Shown: positions 1-10,480 of the stretch, piece after piece | How positions within the stretch are numbered: position 1 is the first letter of the stretch | Layout of the letters: the number at the start of each line of letters is the position of its first letter | NCBI GenBank assembly: GCA_009746045.1 | Contig: RPFO01000406.1 | Span: forward strand, 3,560,701-3,624,700 | Source: Mesostigma viride | Taxonomy: Eukaryota; Streptophyta; Mesostigmatophyceae; Mesostigmatales; Mesostigmataceae | DNA: 64,000 bases | Reading direction: 5' to 3' | Made by a program: the position numbers and the translations under genes | The notes under the pieces: generated by a model | The model's input: only the letters and a program-made list of their open reading frames with translations | What the model was told of the DNA's origin: nothing | The model's database searches: none

Positions 1-76
1 GCTCGGCTCGGCAGTGCCACCCCTTTCGAGGCCTTGAAGTGGCTTCCCGCCCCCACCATTCCTCCCAGCGCTGCCT

Positions 77-658
77 TCAAACCTTGCATGAATTTCTCGA
101 CCACGAGCTCCCCCTCGATCCTCGTCTCCCTCGTCCTCCTGATTTTCGGCTTCCGGAGGTGCCCCAACGAATGTCGCCAACTTCGCCCTCGCTTCCTTTC
201 CGACAGCCCCCCCACCTGCCGAACTTTTGGCTGTGCCTTTCGGCTTGGCCATTTTTCGTTGCGCAGGTGTCGTTGGTGGCAGCGCCTCCTCCACTTAGTC
301 CGCCGCGAGATCTGCCACGCGCGCCAGCTGGCAGTTTTGCCACCAACGCTTCCTTTGGGTCACGTGCATCCAACTTGTCGGCAATGTTGACGGGATCGGC
401 CAGCAACTGCACGACAGACTTCAGCTGGCTCGAGCTCCACGAGCTGGCGTCTGTCATCCAGGCCTCGGCACCAAAGACCTGCTCGACTGCTCCCACAGCC
501 TCTGCGGGGCTGGTGCACTTGGCGAGCAGAGTGCCGAGCTGCTTCTTTTTGGCGCTGAAGGCCACTGGCGCGTGACTGGCGGCAACAGCCCGCGGTGTGA
601 GCGTCCCGTCCTCCCCGCGCGCTGCCTGCCTTGCTGTTGCCTTGCGCCCCTTCGGCAT
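77..658 (-). CDS. ORF1-like protein of a YR retrotransposon (element D0)
   Basis: A 193-codon frame starts with ATG at 658 and ends with a stop at 77. The N-terminal part is basic (starts MPKGRKATARQ). A middle part looks helical (LLAKCTSPAEAVGAVEQVFGA), and the tail is rich in Gly, Ser and Arg. No enzymatic motif is visible. It lies about 70 bases downstream, on the minus strand, of a terminal A repeat of the YR retrotransposon family. That is where the first, gag-like ORF of PAT/Ngaro/DIRS-type elements is expected. A nucleic-acid-binding gag role is inferred from position and basic charge only. The end may be a frameshifted tail, since the last 50 residues are low-complexity Gly/Arg/Ser. 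The rest of this element would lie to the left of the window. Confidence 0.5.
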   Translation of the reverse strand: MPKGRKATARQAARGEDGTLTPRAVAASHAPVAFSAKKKQLGTLLAKCTSPAEAVGAVEQVFGAEAWMTDASSWSSSQLKSVVQLLADPVNIADKLDARDPKEALVAKLPAGARGRSRGGLSGGGAATNDTCATKNGQAERHSQKFGRWGGCRKGSEGEVGDIRWGTSGSRKSGGRGRRGSRGSSWSRNSCKV

Positions 659-727
659 TGGTGCTCAGGGCCAAAAATGGCTCCGACGGTAAAGGTTTGT
701 CAAACGAGAGGTTCGTTTCCCCTGGCT

Positions 728-1180
728 CGCTGTCGCCGCCCTTGTGAAAAGAAAAGAGGCCGACCATTATAGCTAGGTGGGTTTTTTTTGTCCTTTTTGC
801 GTGTCATCCGGCTTGGCCCGGACGGCATTTTTTTGCCACGCAAATGTTGCGTCTGAACAAATGACGCAAAGTGGCCTTCTCCTTGCCGGCGGCTCAGAAA
901 GGTTGCCGCGGGTAATTTGGGTCACATATTGTGTGAGAGAAAGAATCTAGATCTAGTTAATCACTACGCCATTAACCAAGAAACCTAGACAGTGGCAGGT
1001 TTACATCTCAACGTAGCTCCTGCCATATGGCCAAGAAAAACTGGCTAAAGCTTTGGCCACGACTGATCCGGATCAGGCCGCACCGGCCTCAAAAGGTATG
1101 TCACGTGAACCCTATAACTTAGCTATGTCGGCTAACCTTCCATCTCACTATAAAGAAACTATGTTCCGAGAACCACGATT
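728..1180 (-). repeat. Terminal repeat A1 of YR element D0
   Basis: Read on the minus strand this begins AATCGTGGTTCTCGGAACAT at 1180 and ends with CTCTTTTCTTTTC at about 728, running directly into the leader of the ORF at 658. It matches the A2 repeat at 1473-1932 and the A block at 11840-12252. Unlike those copies it is not followed by a CCCA-rich spacer. That marks it as the 5' (A1) copy of a split direct repeat. Confidence 0.65.
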
Positions 1181-1186
1181 TGGTAG

Positions 1187-1333
1187 GGAGTTTGTGACGC
1201 AAGTCTGACGTTACACGGAAAGTGAATCAACGTTTGTCAGCAGCTGTCCTGCTTGGCCGAAGGGGAATAATAGCTAAACGCAGTTCAAATGTCGTCTAGG
1301 TAGTTTCTTTCATCTGCCCACCCACCCCTTTAC
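1187..1333 (+). repeat. Fragment of family-2 A repeat
   Basis: About 145 bases starting GGGAGTTTGTGACGCAAG match the 3' part of the family-2 A repeat (29278-29402 and 30706-30850), including the final TAGTTTCTTTCA and CCCACCCACCCC. The fragment lies in plus orientation between two minus-strand family-1 ends (B2 of D1 and A1 of D0). Confidence 0.6.
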
Positions 1334-2072
1334 TATTCTATTAACCGTGAAACTCCAGGGTAACCAGACTTTTTATGAAAACAATGAGTGGAGCACAAAG
1401 AAAAGGCAGGCCACATCCGGGCCGCCGATGCTCATGGGAACGATTAGTGCTTGTCGAAGGCTAGCCTTACCCCCCCAAAACGCAGGGAGGGTGGGCGGGA
1501 AAAGAAAAGAGGCATACCTTAGCTAGGTGGGGTTGGTTTTGTCTTTTTTTCGTGTCACGCGTCTTTGGCCTGGATGGCATTTTTTCATCACGCAACTTTT
1601 GTGTCTGAACAAATGACGCAAAGTGGCTTTCTACTTGCCGGCGGCTTCGAAAGGTTGGAGCGGGTATTGGGTCACAGATTGCGTGAGAGAAAGAATCTAG
1701 ATCTAGTTAACTACCACGTCATTGACAAACAACCTAGCTAGACAGTGGCAGGTTCATATCTCAATGTATGTAGCTCCTTCCACCTGGCCAGGAAATTGGC
1801 CAATGCTTTGGCCACTGGCGATCCAGATCAGGCCGCACCGGTCTCAAAAGGTATGCTATGTGGACCCTAAAACCTAGCTATAGCGGCTACCCTTCCACCT
1901 CACTGTAAAGAAACAATGTTCATGGAACCACGATTCTATTAACCGTGGAACTCCAGGGTATAAACCAGAGTCTCAAATTATTTAAACAATGAGTGGAGCA
2001 CATACAAAAGCCATGTCCCAGCGGCCGATGCTTATTGGAACACTTATTGCTTGTCAAAGCCTAGCCTTACCC
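1334..2072 (-). repeat. B1-A2-B2 3' terminus of YR element D1
   Basis: On the minus strand three blocks follow the YR coding remnant. B1 (2072 to 1933) starts GGGTAAGGCTAGGC and ends TTAATAGAAT. A2 (1932 to about 1500) ends with CTCTTTTCTTTTC. After a spacer of the type CCGCCCACCCTCCCTGCG comes B2 (1472 to 1334), which repeats B1. With A1 expected upstream of ORF1, this is the split-direct-repeat layout A1-ORFs-B1-A2-B2 known from PAT and Ngaro elements. The minus copy is diverged but every block is easily aligned. Confidence 0.7.
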
Positions 2073-2139
2073 TTAGATCCCTCTATGGCGATCCATGCCA
2101 GTGGCAAAGAACCCATCGTTAATAGCAGAAGGAACAACT

Positions 2140-3200
2140 TACCTAGGTGTAGGGCAGTCTCAAAATAGCCCGCCAGGCCCGAGGGGGGCAGGTGGCCATA
2201 GCCCGAAGAAGAGCAGCAGGAAGCTCCACGGTCCTCCAAGCTGCGGTGCGAGCCCACATAATGGACAACCGTGGTCGAGCTGCTAAGCCACTGCGCCCCC
2301 GGCCCTGGATGTTCCCCAGGCTGTGACCCTCGAGGAAATCATGGGTGGCACCCCCTGGCATGCCTCAGCTGTGAATGGTGAAAATCTGGGCGACCCCCAA
2401 GGCCTGAGTCCCAATTGCCAGATGCGTCTGAATTGCGGGTAGGTGAAAGGGAACACGGCCTCCCAAGCGTGCTGGCCCGCGATGCAGTGCCGGAGGATGG
2501 TTTCTGACATCAAGTCTTCTACCACCACTAACAACATTCTGCCCTCAGTCAGAGGTCTTGGCAGACTTCAACAGCAGGGCGCCCTGCTGAGCCGGCCCGA
2601 ACCGGACGTCAGGCTGGAGGCGAACATGGCCAACACGGAGGTTCAACGCCTCCAAAATCCGCAGGTAATGGCGGAATAGGATGACAACCAGCAGGCCCAC
2701 AAGGCGATGACCTTGCATTACCATCATGCTGGCAAGTGCAAACGCCGCCTCCCATGGAATGGGGGGAGGGGCACGGGGGGGCGCAAGTGTTTTCCACCCA
2801 GCGAGGACGCCATGTGCCAAGTCTCGCCGCTTCACCATACCAGGGTAATGTAGTTGCAACCCCATCACAGCATTAACACCAAACGTCTGGCGGCTTTATC
2901 CCTGAAAGTGAGCCCAGGCGACATACGCACAAGAAGGTCTCTTCAAGAGTGTTAGCGCGTGACGATGACCTGTCCGCCCGCCCGCCCGCCCGCCCGCCTC
3001 CCACCAGGCCAAGAGAGAAGCAAGGCCACAACGATAGGCCAGCAAGGTAGCCGGCTTTACTTTCCCCTCAAGTAATGGAAGGTATAGCTAACAGGTGCAG
3101 GGGGGCCCGGGTTAGGATGGATGCCTTCCGTGGTCAGGTCGCGCACCCAGCCTGCCAAGAAAGTCGCCATAGATTGGCCGCAAGAGACACCATCGGCTGG
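2140..3200 (-). pseudogene. Tyrosine recombinase remnant of YR element D1
   Basis: Minus-strand frames match the better-preserved plus-strand copy at 15157-16266. In order they show EGIHPNPGP (3130-3099), a core-binding-like segment KVKPATLLAYRCGLASLLAWW, then PPRAPPPIPWEAAFALA and HYLRILEALNL, which carries the first catalytic Arg. The frame then continues as VVVEDLMSETILRHC and HAWEAVFPFTYPQF. The C-terminal half is frameshifted several times: the GGAT.DFL stretch is in one frame and the VHYVG stretch with the candidate nucleophile Tyr in another. The protein would catalyse strand exchange for integration of a circular cDNA. This copy cannot be functional. A GCCC microsatellite (2969-3000) lies inside the coding remnant. 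Confidence 0.75.
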
Positions 3201-3233
3201 TTGAAGAGCACTCCGGCGTCCACAACCCTTGGG

Positions 3234-3657
3234 TCAGCGGCTCCCAGTGGCGAGTGTCAGTGCGCACAAGCGGCGGCACTGCTTGTTTAACTTGTGTGAT
3301 GATGACCGCCCCTTAGTAGCCAAGCAGCCCAGTGCCGCGGTGGAATCCACCAACCTCACCACCTGCTTGCCTCGGTTGGCCAGGCTGCGCGCACTCCTCT
3401 CCACGCCCTTCACTGCGGCCCGCACCTCCTCGTTGATGTGCATCCCCAAATCCAGCCAACGACTCTTGACCTTAACCCACCATTGCTGACTAGTGATTGC
3501 TTGTTGCGCCCACGCGCTCAGCGGCCTAGGGCCAGCGTAGGCCACCTCGCATGGTGTGAGCAAAGTCGAGTACCCCCGCACCTCACGTGCCCGCGCCAGC
3601 TCTGTCACATCGCCCGGCTCCATCGTAACGTAGACGACACCCTGCCCGTTAGTACCA
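3234..3657 (-). pseudogene. RNase H domain remnant of D1 (C-terminal part)
   Basis: The frame reads GQGVVYVTMEPGDVTELAR, then RGYSTLLTPCEVAYAGPRPL, SRWLDLGMHINEEVRAAVKG and VVRLVDSTAALG. It aligns residue by residue with the plus-strand RNase H copy at 14780-15120. It corresponds to the part of the domain after the first catalytic Asp. The N-terminal part lies beyond an inserted LTR, from 4734 upward. Family knowledge: in YR retrotransposons RNase H removes RNA from the RNA/DNA hybrid made by the RT. This copy is dead, being split by the LTR and frameshifted downstream. Confidence 0.7.
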
Positions 3658-3670
3658 TGGTATTGGAGGT

Positions 3671-4721
3671 TGTTAGGGATATTATATCCACCTCGCCACA
3701 ATATATCCCAGCCTGATTTATTTCTTGTTGGATTTATTACTTATGGACTGGGAATTCGATACGTCTGATAAGCTATAGATGGATTGGGCTCAATGAGCCG
3801 ATCAATATTCATGTGCCATAGTCCTACTATACTTGGACATGGATGACTTGTACCCTGTCAGAGTTAGCATAGTAGCATCACGTATTTGATTCACAAGTGT
3901 TACACTCGTTTGATTGACAAGTAGTGCTATGGTCTAGTGGACAAGTGTTTGGTCCATGAGCTGACAAGTGTTGGAAGCTCATAATGACACATGTTATAGT
4001 TATGGATTACATGATGACAGGTGGGAAGACTCATTGCATGACACACTTCACTCCAAGGAGAAGAGATGTGTCACTTTATGAACCATGTTATGTGGCACAT
4101 TATTACGTAGACACTTGGCATCTTCTAGCTATTATGCACCAATTCTCATTGGATCATATCTAGAATGTTCTGGGAATGTTCTAAGAATATGCCCATATTG
4201 CACCCACAGAACTTGCCGGATCATTTATCGTGTCCGATTGCTGCTGTGGCATGCCTCTGGCATGAAGGAGAAAGGGGGTCTCTACCCTTTCTTCCTGTTG
4301 TGCACATACAGGGATTAAAAGCACTCCGGTGCTCCGTGACTCCCCAACGGGAGCACTAGTTTAATTAATTAATTAAGAATATGCCAAGAAAATTCCAGGA
4401 ATATACTGAGAATGTGCTGGGAATATGCTAGGAATATGCTAGGATGTTTCTACAAGCTTCTGTGATGATGTAATTGCTGATGTCATCTTTCCTAGCCTAC
4501 ATAAAAGGTTTAAAAGGAAACTGCCCCCTAACTAAGGGCAGGTACCTCCATTCAACCTCTTTTCCTAACCTTTCAGCCTACAGTATGAAATATAACTCTT
4601 TTCTGGTCTCTCTCTTCCATTGTCTTCAAGCTCAGTTTTTCATCATCTGCAAGGTGCAAGGGCAGCAAGGCCAAGCGCAAGGCATTGTGTAAACCCATTA
4701 GTTTCCTCTACCTTTCCCACA
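3671..4721 (+). repeat. Solo LTR of a Ty1/copia-like element
   Basis: The block starts TGTTAGGGATATTAT and ends with CA immediately before TGGTATCGGAGG. That downstream motif resembles the plant copia primer site complementary to initiator tRNA-Met (TGGTATCAGAGC). A second, interrupted copy lies at 28139-28908 plus 31271-31404 and is likewise followed by TGGTATCGGAGG. The LTR sits inside the RNase H remnant of D1, so it inserted after D1. No internal region follows, so it is a solo LTR. Near-identical 14-base sequences flank it (3656-3669 and 4720-4733), longer than the usual 5-bp copia target duplication. Confidence 0.7.
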
Positions 4722-4733
4722 TGGTATCGGAGG

Positions 4734-5290
4734 GAGTTTGCATCAGCGCGGGTCGACGCAACAGACGCGACAACCTAACGTGCCAAAGGTGCGCTTCGAA
4801 TGGTCAACCCTTAGCATAGGAGCTAAGGCTGCCGGGCACACTCTAGCTCCTCTCGCACCCCGGCCCACAACACCCGCGACCGCTGCCCCCACCCTTTCAG
4901 TCAGGCTGATGAATTTGAAACATTGCTGCTAGATGGAGAGGCAGCTGCGGCTTAACATCTGCAGCCACAACCACCCCCCAAGATGGCAGCCAGCCCCTCA
5001 GCCGTAGCTCGTCCACAAGTGAGGATAGCTTGCGTGTGGGCGATCACAAGAGTGAGTTGCTTGACTGTTGGTTCCAGCACACCGTTCCGCCGGTGCACCA
5101 CCCCCAGGGCTTCTAGCTCGTCCCCTCCCAGGCTGGCCGTCTTAGTCTTCTCCTTAGACAGCGCAAGGTTGTTAGGAAGGTAGCCTTCCTCAATAGCGCA
5201 CGTGATGAGCTGGTTCACTGGGCACCTCTTGAAGGTCTGCCTGTTGCTGGCCACCAAGTCAACAAGACTCCACCTATAGTAACTTTGGAC
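4734..5290 (-). pseudogene. Reverse transcriptase palm/thumb remnant of D1
   Basis: The minus frame reads SLVDLVASN, then AIEEGYLPNNLALSKEKT, GGDELEALGVVHRRNGVLEP and KQLTLVIAHTQAILTCGRA. It aligns with the plus-strand RT at 14268-14560 (FITVDDLVVSN and onward) and continues to the start of RNase H near 4740. The catalytic pair is damaged: VDDLV in the plus copy is VDLV here, an in-frame loss of one Asp codon. Upstream of about 5290 the similarity stops abruptly, so the fingers and the first ORF are missing. It belongs to the same element as the RNase H and YR remnants further left. Confidence 0.7.
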
Positions 5291-5377
5291 TGATGCCAAC
5301 TGCTGAGGGCAGCCATTGCTGGCCAGCATCCGTGCAGGGAAAAGGAAAAGACAACTTGTACCTGACAGATCTGTCAA

Positions 5378-5704
5378 GTACTATATTCTGACACCTGAAG
5401 GCCCTGCACTTGTTGTTTTTTCATTATAACCTTGTCAGACTCCTCCCCCCCCTAAATGGATCTGGAGACAGTACTACATATGCTGTCGACAGATTTGTCG
5501 CGCCTACACTAGGCATTAGTCAATCAGTACACTACTGTACGCGACACACTAGGCATTAGTCAATCAGTCAATGTGTCAATGCGATAATAGGTTATAGGCA
5601 TAAGCAGCAATACCTATTAGCTGCGGCAGGCCATTGTGCATGTCACAGGAAGGATCCTCGACTTCACGGCCAAACACATGGCCTTTTACCTACCCGACTG
5701 CGTG
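5378..5704. other. Non-coding stretch with a 23-bp direct duplication
   Basis: No gene is recognisable. ACACTAGGCATTAGTCAATC (continuing 3 bases) occurs at 5506-5528 and again at 5546-5568. A pyrimidine-rich run at 5434-5450 would be a polypurine tract on the minus strand and could mark the 3' end of the minus-strand gag-bearing element, but no LTR pair could be found. Confidence 0.4.
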
Positions 5705-6650
5705 CTACAAGGCTGCGTGCAAACCTACTATGGGATAAATTATATAGCTAGGCTTTGGGCTTGCAAGGGCCCATGGGCAGGCCGCATCCCTGAACACAAT
5801 GCGCCGGGGTTGTCGGCGATGAGAACCATCCAACCTCAATGCGAAGGGGTCCACATGATCATGGTCAATAGGTTGCCGATGTGTCACCGGCATGCCTGCT
5901 CCTCTCCTCAACTTCGGGCAGTTGCGCTTCATGTGACCGATCTCCTGGCAATAGAAGCACCGCATGTGCCAGCTGCGGGTGTTGAGTAGAGCATTGATCT
6001 GGGAGTCATTCTGCGCGTCGCCGAGCTCTTCCTCATCTTGCTCCTTCTCAACAGGGGATTCCTCCGCGTGGTCGCCTTCGTCTGCAGGATTCGACGCGTC
6101 AGTACTGCGCCATGTCGAGCGTGCAGACTCCTACTAGCCACGTAGTCGTCCCCTGTAGTGAGGAGATACGCTTTGACCTTGCACATGTCCCACAGATGCC
6201 ACCGGGTGTCGGCGAACTTCTTCCTAGCCTCCAGCTGCAGATCAGGGTGGATGGCCTCCATGAGGCGGATCTTGTGCTCGTGGCCCGACATATCCAATAG
6301 GCGGTTCGCCATCTCGTCGAACTTGACTTCAAACTCGCGGTAGGGCATGTCACCCTGTCTGAATGCGCCAAAGGCGATGCGCTCCTGGAACTCAGCGTCT
6401 GGTGGGACGAGCTTCTGCTGAATTCGTTCCATCAGCTCGTGGATATCCTTGGGGTAGGACTGTTACGCGATGCTATCGCAGTGAAGCAGTCGTGTAACTG
6501 AGATGTCCATGGCCTGGGTGATGATCAGGTTGATCAAGTCCTCAGTGGATAGATCCCAGTTGTGGTAGTTCGACTAGAATGTGATGGCCTTGTTCACCAG
6601 CCTAGCCCACTCCTGGATGTCTCGCGGCTTCATGCTCTTGTTTACATAGC
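5705..6650 (-). pseudogene. Ty3/gypsy-like gag remnant with zinc knuckle
   Basis: The minus frame 6432-5929 reads ERIQQKLVPPDAEFQERI, then FRQGDMPYREFEVKFDEMA and LMEAIHPDLQLEARKKF, the pattern of the retrotransposon gag (capsid-like) domain of Ty3-type elements. In another frame, 5965-5705, comes the nucleocapsid knuckle CFYCQEIGHMKRNC, a perfect C-x2-C-x4-H-x4-C. A frameshift between about 6110 and 5965 separates the two. A stop lies upstream near 6465, and similarity of uncertain frame continues to about 6650. Gag packages the element RNA. No protease, RT or integrase follows, so this is a fragment. The Ty3 rather than copia assignment is by general resemblance only. Confidence 0.65.
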
Positions 6651-8317
6651 TTGGGAATGTGAAAGATGTTGACGGTGTATAATTTCGATGTGCACAACGT
6701 GTGTGAATTCATGCGAAATTTTGTCAAGCGTCACTCTAGAAAGTGACCTTTATGACACTTGAGCTTCCAAGAAAGCCAGCATTTGATTCAAAACAATTAG
6801 TAGAGCCCCTGCCAAAGGCAGGTTTAAGTAGTCATCTCGTCTCCCTCGCATGCAGGAGCAAGAGTCCCCCATTCCACCCCAGTCCCTGGCGCCATTGCCC
6901 TCCTCCCCGGCACTTTCGCCGTTCAGCAAACAAAACTTGACAGGATCACTGTTGCCCCAATAACAGTGAACAAAGAAAAGGAGAAGAACCCCCTCCCTCT
7001 TCCAAGCAGCCTCGAGGGTAGCCGCTTCCATAAAAAGACCACAAAGTGGGGCGTGTCGCAACATCTCCTTCATGGCGACTCAGCCCGCACAAGGCTATAG
7101 TGAGTCACCCCCGAAGGGGCCTGACAGTAAAAGATTAGCAAATCCACGGAGCTGCCTTAGCAAAAAAAAAATCAGATGAAAAACCCAGAAATTTTGCATT
7201 CCGACGCCACCAAAGTTTGAACCGCTACCTGCCGCGGGTGCTGAGCACGGAGAAACGACAAGGCCAGGGACTGCCACTGCCAGCCGAGACGCCTTTCCTA
7301 TACTCTGTTCCTTTTTTGGGAATTTTGCACATTTATTTTCTTCCGAAACGCAAGGAATTAGCCGGCCGCACGTCACCCTTAGAACTATCCCTCGCTGGCC
7401 CAATGATAACAAAATAGGGCCGCGCACCAAGCCGAAGGCAGCGCCATGCAGCGCCCTAGGCTGTGAGCCGCTGACTGACTACCAGCGCAGTCTCATGGAA
7501 TCCAAATTAATCTATTGACCTTCGCACAATTTCCACACTAGCTGCGGACTTCTTTGTCGACATGATTGGCTCCACTGCTGGAATTACCAGCAGCCGGGGC
7601 GGGGAACGCAGCCCACATTCTGTGACCACCGAGACGCTGCCCAGCAAGGTGCCAACCAGAACCACTTGGCACACTGGTAACGTAGAATTTCCGTTCCGTT
7701 CAAACCGCCCCTACCTGCCGTGAAGCCGCAAAGCCTGCAACTTCATAGCAGGCAAGGACGGGGGTCTTTGCCTAATTTTCTTTAGCCCCTCTGCCATAGC
7801 ACCGGGGCCGCTCGTACTGCTTCAGTGAGCACATTCAAAGAAACGATTACGGGTCACAACCCGCTGAACATGCTTACATATCAAGCCTACCGTCAAAATG
7901 GAAAATGGAAAAACCAGAAATATTCTAATGCTGACAATTTAATAATCAAGCCAGCCAGATCATCTGTCACACGTCTGATCTGTCAGGCCATGTGTACTAC
8001 ACGAATGCAAACCTGAACACACTACCCAATTAACCAAGCAGCACACCAATCAATGGGTGAGTGCTGGTTACATCAGATTTTATTACAGCTTTTTGACGCA
8101 ACTACCCTCAGCATTCCACACATAGTGCACCATTCAAACACACGGCGCCTGACTTACAAAAGGCAAAGCTAGTTGCCAGTAGGATTCCCCGGTAAACAAC
8201 AAGCCGTCCCCGTTCGTCTAATAAGCATTTCTGCATGTACAGCCACAAGGTTGTGGCGGCTGTTTCTTTCCCGCATTCTGTTTAATAGACTATTTTCAGA
8301 GAAATCCGGTTGTTTGA
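6651..8317. other. No recognisable gene
   Basis: Short open frames exist on both strands, but none shows a domain, a similarity to other parts of the window or convincing splice sites. Composition is ordinary. It may be the 5' flank of the membrane-protein gene, or old decayed repeats. Confidence 0.3.
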
Positions 8318-8490
8318 AATCCATGCGAAATCGTGCGAAATTGTGCAAAACTGTGGGACATAGTGTGAAACTGTGCAAAATCGTGCCAAAATGTGTGAAA
8401 ATCGTGCGAAAATCACGCGAGCTCGAGCGAAGTTGTTTGGGCCCTCTTCGAAAATAGCCAAAAAGTGTCATGTGCACACTTGGCTCGGAC
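8318..8490 (-). repeat. Diverged copy of the GATTTTGCAC repeat family
   Basis: Read on the minus strand this is GAGCCAAGTGTGCACATGAC at the right, then GAAGAGGGCCC, then a run of GATTTTCGCACG-like units. The same order is found at 37395-37500 on the plus strand. The decamer units here are degenerate, so this is an older copy of the same dispersed repeat. Confidence 0.6.
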
Positions 8491-9369
8491 GCCGGAACAT
8501 TCGAAGTGGGCCCCGCCATAGGCTCCCGCACATATATAACTAACAGCAATATATGACGATACAAAGTAGTAGTTGTCCTAGTATGCTAGAAGGGAACTGA
8601 GCTGATTGGGATGGTTTGGGGCCACGTTGGCGCGTCAACTGCATGGCCATTCACTTTCAGTATAGTGAGTATCCCCTTAGTAGCGCAACACCACTCACTT
8701 TGACTCCTGTGGTTTGTAAATGGTGTAATTACTGACATGATACATACTGTACTCATCCAACTGATGATGACCTGAATAGATCGCTTAGTTCAGGAGCTAA
8801 TTCTGTGTCATCCTTGATGTGCATGGTAGTTGCCTAGGTATTTTTACATGTACAAAACACAACGTACAACATACCTTAAATGAAAACGTGCTTGTTGACC
8901 CCCCCGACTTTGACAACAGTTATTGTTTTATAGCACACCCTGCAGAATCTAGTAAGTGTTCTAGCGTAAGGCACTATATGGACATGCTGTACCCCCAAGG
9001 ACAGCCGTTACATGTAGTTGATTGGTTCAGGGGGCACCTGGTCCCTCAAAAGTGCAGTATATTGCTGCAAGTAAACAGGCTCGATGAGGGGTTTACAATA
9101 GTTTCGCAAAACTCGTCATGTTCATCCAAAATGATGCCAAAGTTCGGTATGACTCAGCGACGAGACTCGTGAGCACTCTCTTCCGCCCTGACAATTATTA
9201 TGGCCATCTGATTGCCTGTCAAATAATTCTTTGCTCTTGCCCTGATAGTTTTTTTTCTCTCTGTTAGCCAACGATCCCATGCAGTTGCTAGGTTTTCACA
9301 TGTTGCACCTCTTTTTCTTCTCATTTTGCTATCTGCACGATCAAATTCCTCGCTTCATCTGACTTGCAG
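8491..9369. other. Probable intron or 5' region of the membrane-protein gene
   Basis: No exon could be assigned. The exon at 9370 begins in mid-protein, so the start codon and earlier exons must lie upstream. An open frame at 8819-9172 shows no membrane segment or similarity and is not supported. The stretch ends with a pyrimidine-rich tract and TTGCAG at 9364-9369, a good acceptor. Confidence 0.35.
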
Positions 9370-9601
9370 GCGGGCCTTAGCCACCTGCAGGTGCTTTCGA
9401 TGTTGGGCGACCTGGCCATGGACTTGCCGCCCGAAGTCAATGCCTGTGTGAACAGTATTAGCTGGATGAACCTGCGCTTCTGGATACCTTGGAAACGAAG
9501 TCTTTGTTCCAACCATACTTTCGACGAGGAGCCGGGAGATAGCCTCGCCACCAGCACACATGCCAATTCCACCCGGAGTCTGATGCAATATGTGGAAATA
9601 G
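9370..9601 (+). CDS. Polytopic membrane protein, exon a
   Basis: The exon follows a TTGCAG acceptor and ends at an AG/GTATGC donor (9602). It encodes about 77 residues starting AGLSHLQVLSMLGDLAMDLP, then EVNACVNSISWMNLRFWIP and SLCSNHTF. This looks like the ..LQVLS.L......P..V...... segment, followed by a Cys, that precedes the membrane core in large algal and oomycete TRP-like or Cys-rich-repeat membrane proteins. That family resemblance is from memory. The exon ends in phase 1 and joins exon b through an 879-bp intron without breaking the frame. The start of the protein is missing, so ligand-binding or repeat domains usual in this class are not seen. A role as a channel-like or sensor membrane protein is inference. 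Confidence 0.6.
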
Positions 9602-10480
9602 GTATGCAGTAGACTAAGTTGGCTGCAGCAGCCAGCAGCAGCAGCAAGCCAGCACCTTGGCAATAGACTTGATTAGACCTGGCCATCACACATTATGTTT
9701 TCTCGGGCCTTGGAATGTTTTCCACCCTGTATCCAAACACGTGACGTAATTGTCAGCAGTGAGCCTTGCAGTATAGGAGACACACTTTGCTACCTAACTT
9801 GTAATTAAGTGAATCAAATGATACATATATCATCTTCTCCATGCTATTCAGAGAGCTTGCTAGTCTGGCACTCACGTGTGTTTGCAAGCCAGGAGCACGA
9901 GTAAGGAAAGCGCTTGAATGCAAAACCCATCAAGTTAGAATATAGTTCCTAGATTTTACTGCATGGCACTAACTACGTCGCGTATCACTACTCAACCACA
10001 AGGGGCTTTTGCCGGTTTCTTACCCCAAACTGCGCAGGGGATGCATCGCGAATCTACGAGCTTTGGTAATTTTTTATCATTTGCTCTTCCACGCACCCAA
10101 TGGAAAGCCCATGAAGCATCATAATGAGCTTTAAAGCCTTTTTGTACACGTACTACTTAGTTAGGACAGCGTTGGGCAGTCTGTCAACCATATCCTTCGC
10201 CACCTCATGCGTCCTTGCGCCTTCGCCTCGACCACATGTGTCAATGAGATGTCTGTTGCAACTTAGATGCCTTCATATATTTCACTAACTGCACTTGGCC
10301 AATGTGTTGCAAATCTGGCATGATAGTTCAAATTTCTCTTGGTTCTTGCAGAAAAATCGTTTTGTTATGTTTGCCGGCTACGCTGTATCTGATGTTGACC
10401 ACTCGTCAGTCCCCTCCCAAGGTACTTAATATAGATATTCCATGTTGTAATCTTAATTAAATATTTGTTCCCATGCTAAG
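9602..10480 (+). other. Intron a-b (879 bp)
   Basis: GT at 9602-9603 and AG at 10479-10480 bound the segment. Phase 1 is kept: the base at 9601 plus the two bases at 10481-10482 form a Val codon. A (CAG)n-like run lies near the 5' end (9625-9650). No repeats or genes are recognised inside. Confidence 0.5.

Noticed and set aside
39-575. 178-codon plus-strand frame opposite the ORF1-like gene
   Set aside because: It overlaps the minus-strand frame, which has a sensible start next to an element end. The plus frame has no domain and no matching copy.
2969-3000. GCCC run as a regulatory GC box
   Set aside because: It lies inside the decayed recombinase coding remnant and is a simple microsatellite expansion.
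8819-9172. Possible upstream exon of the membrane-protein gene
   Set aside because: No membrane segment, no family motif, and no donor that leads in frame to exon a.
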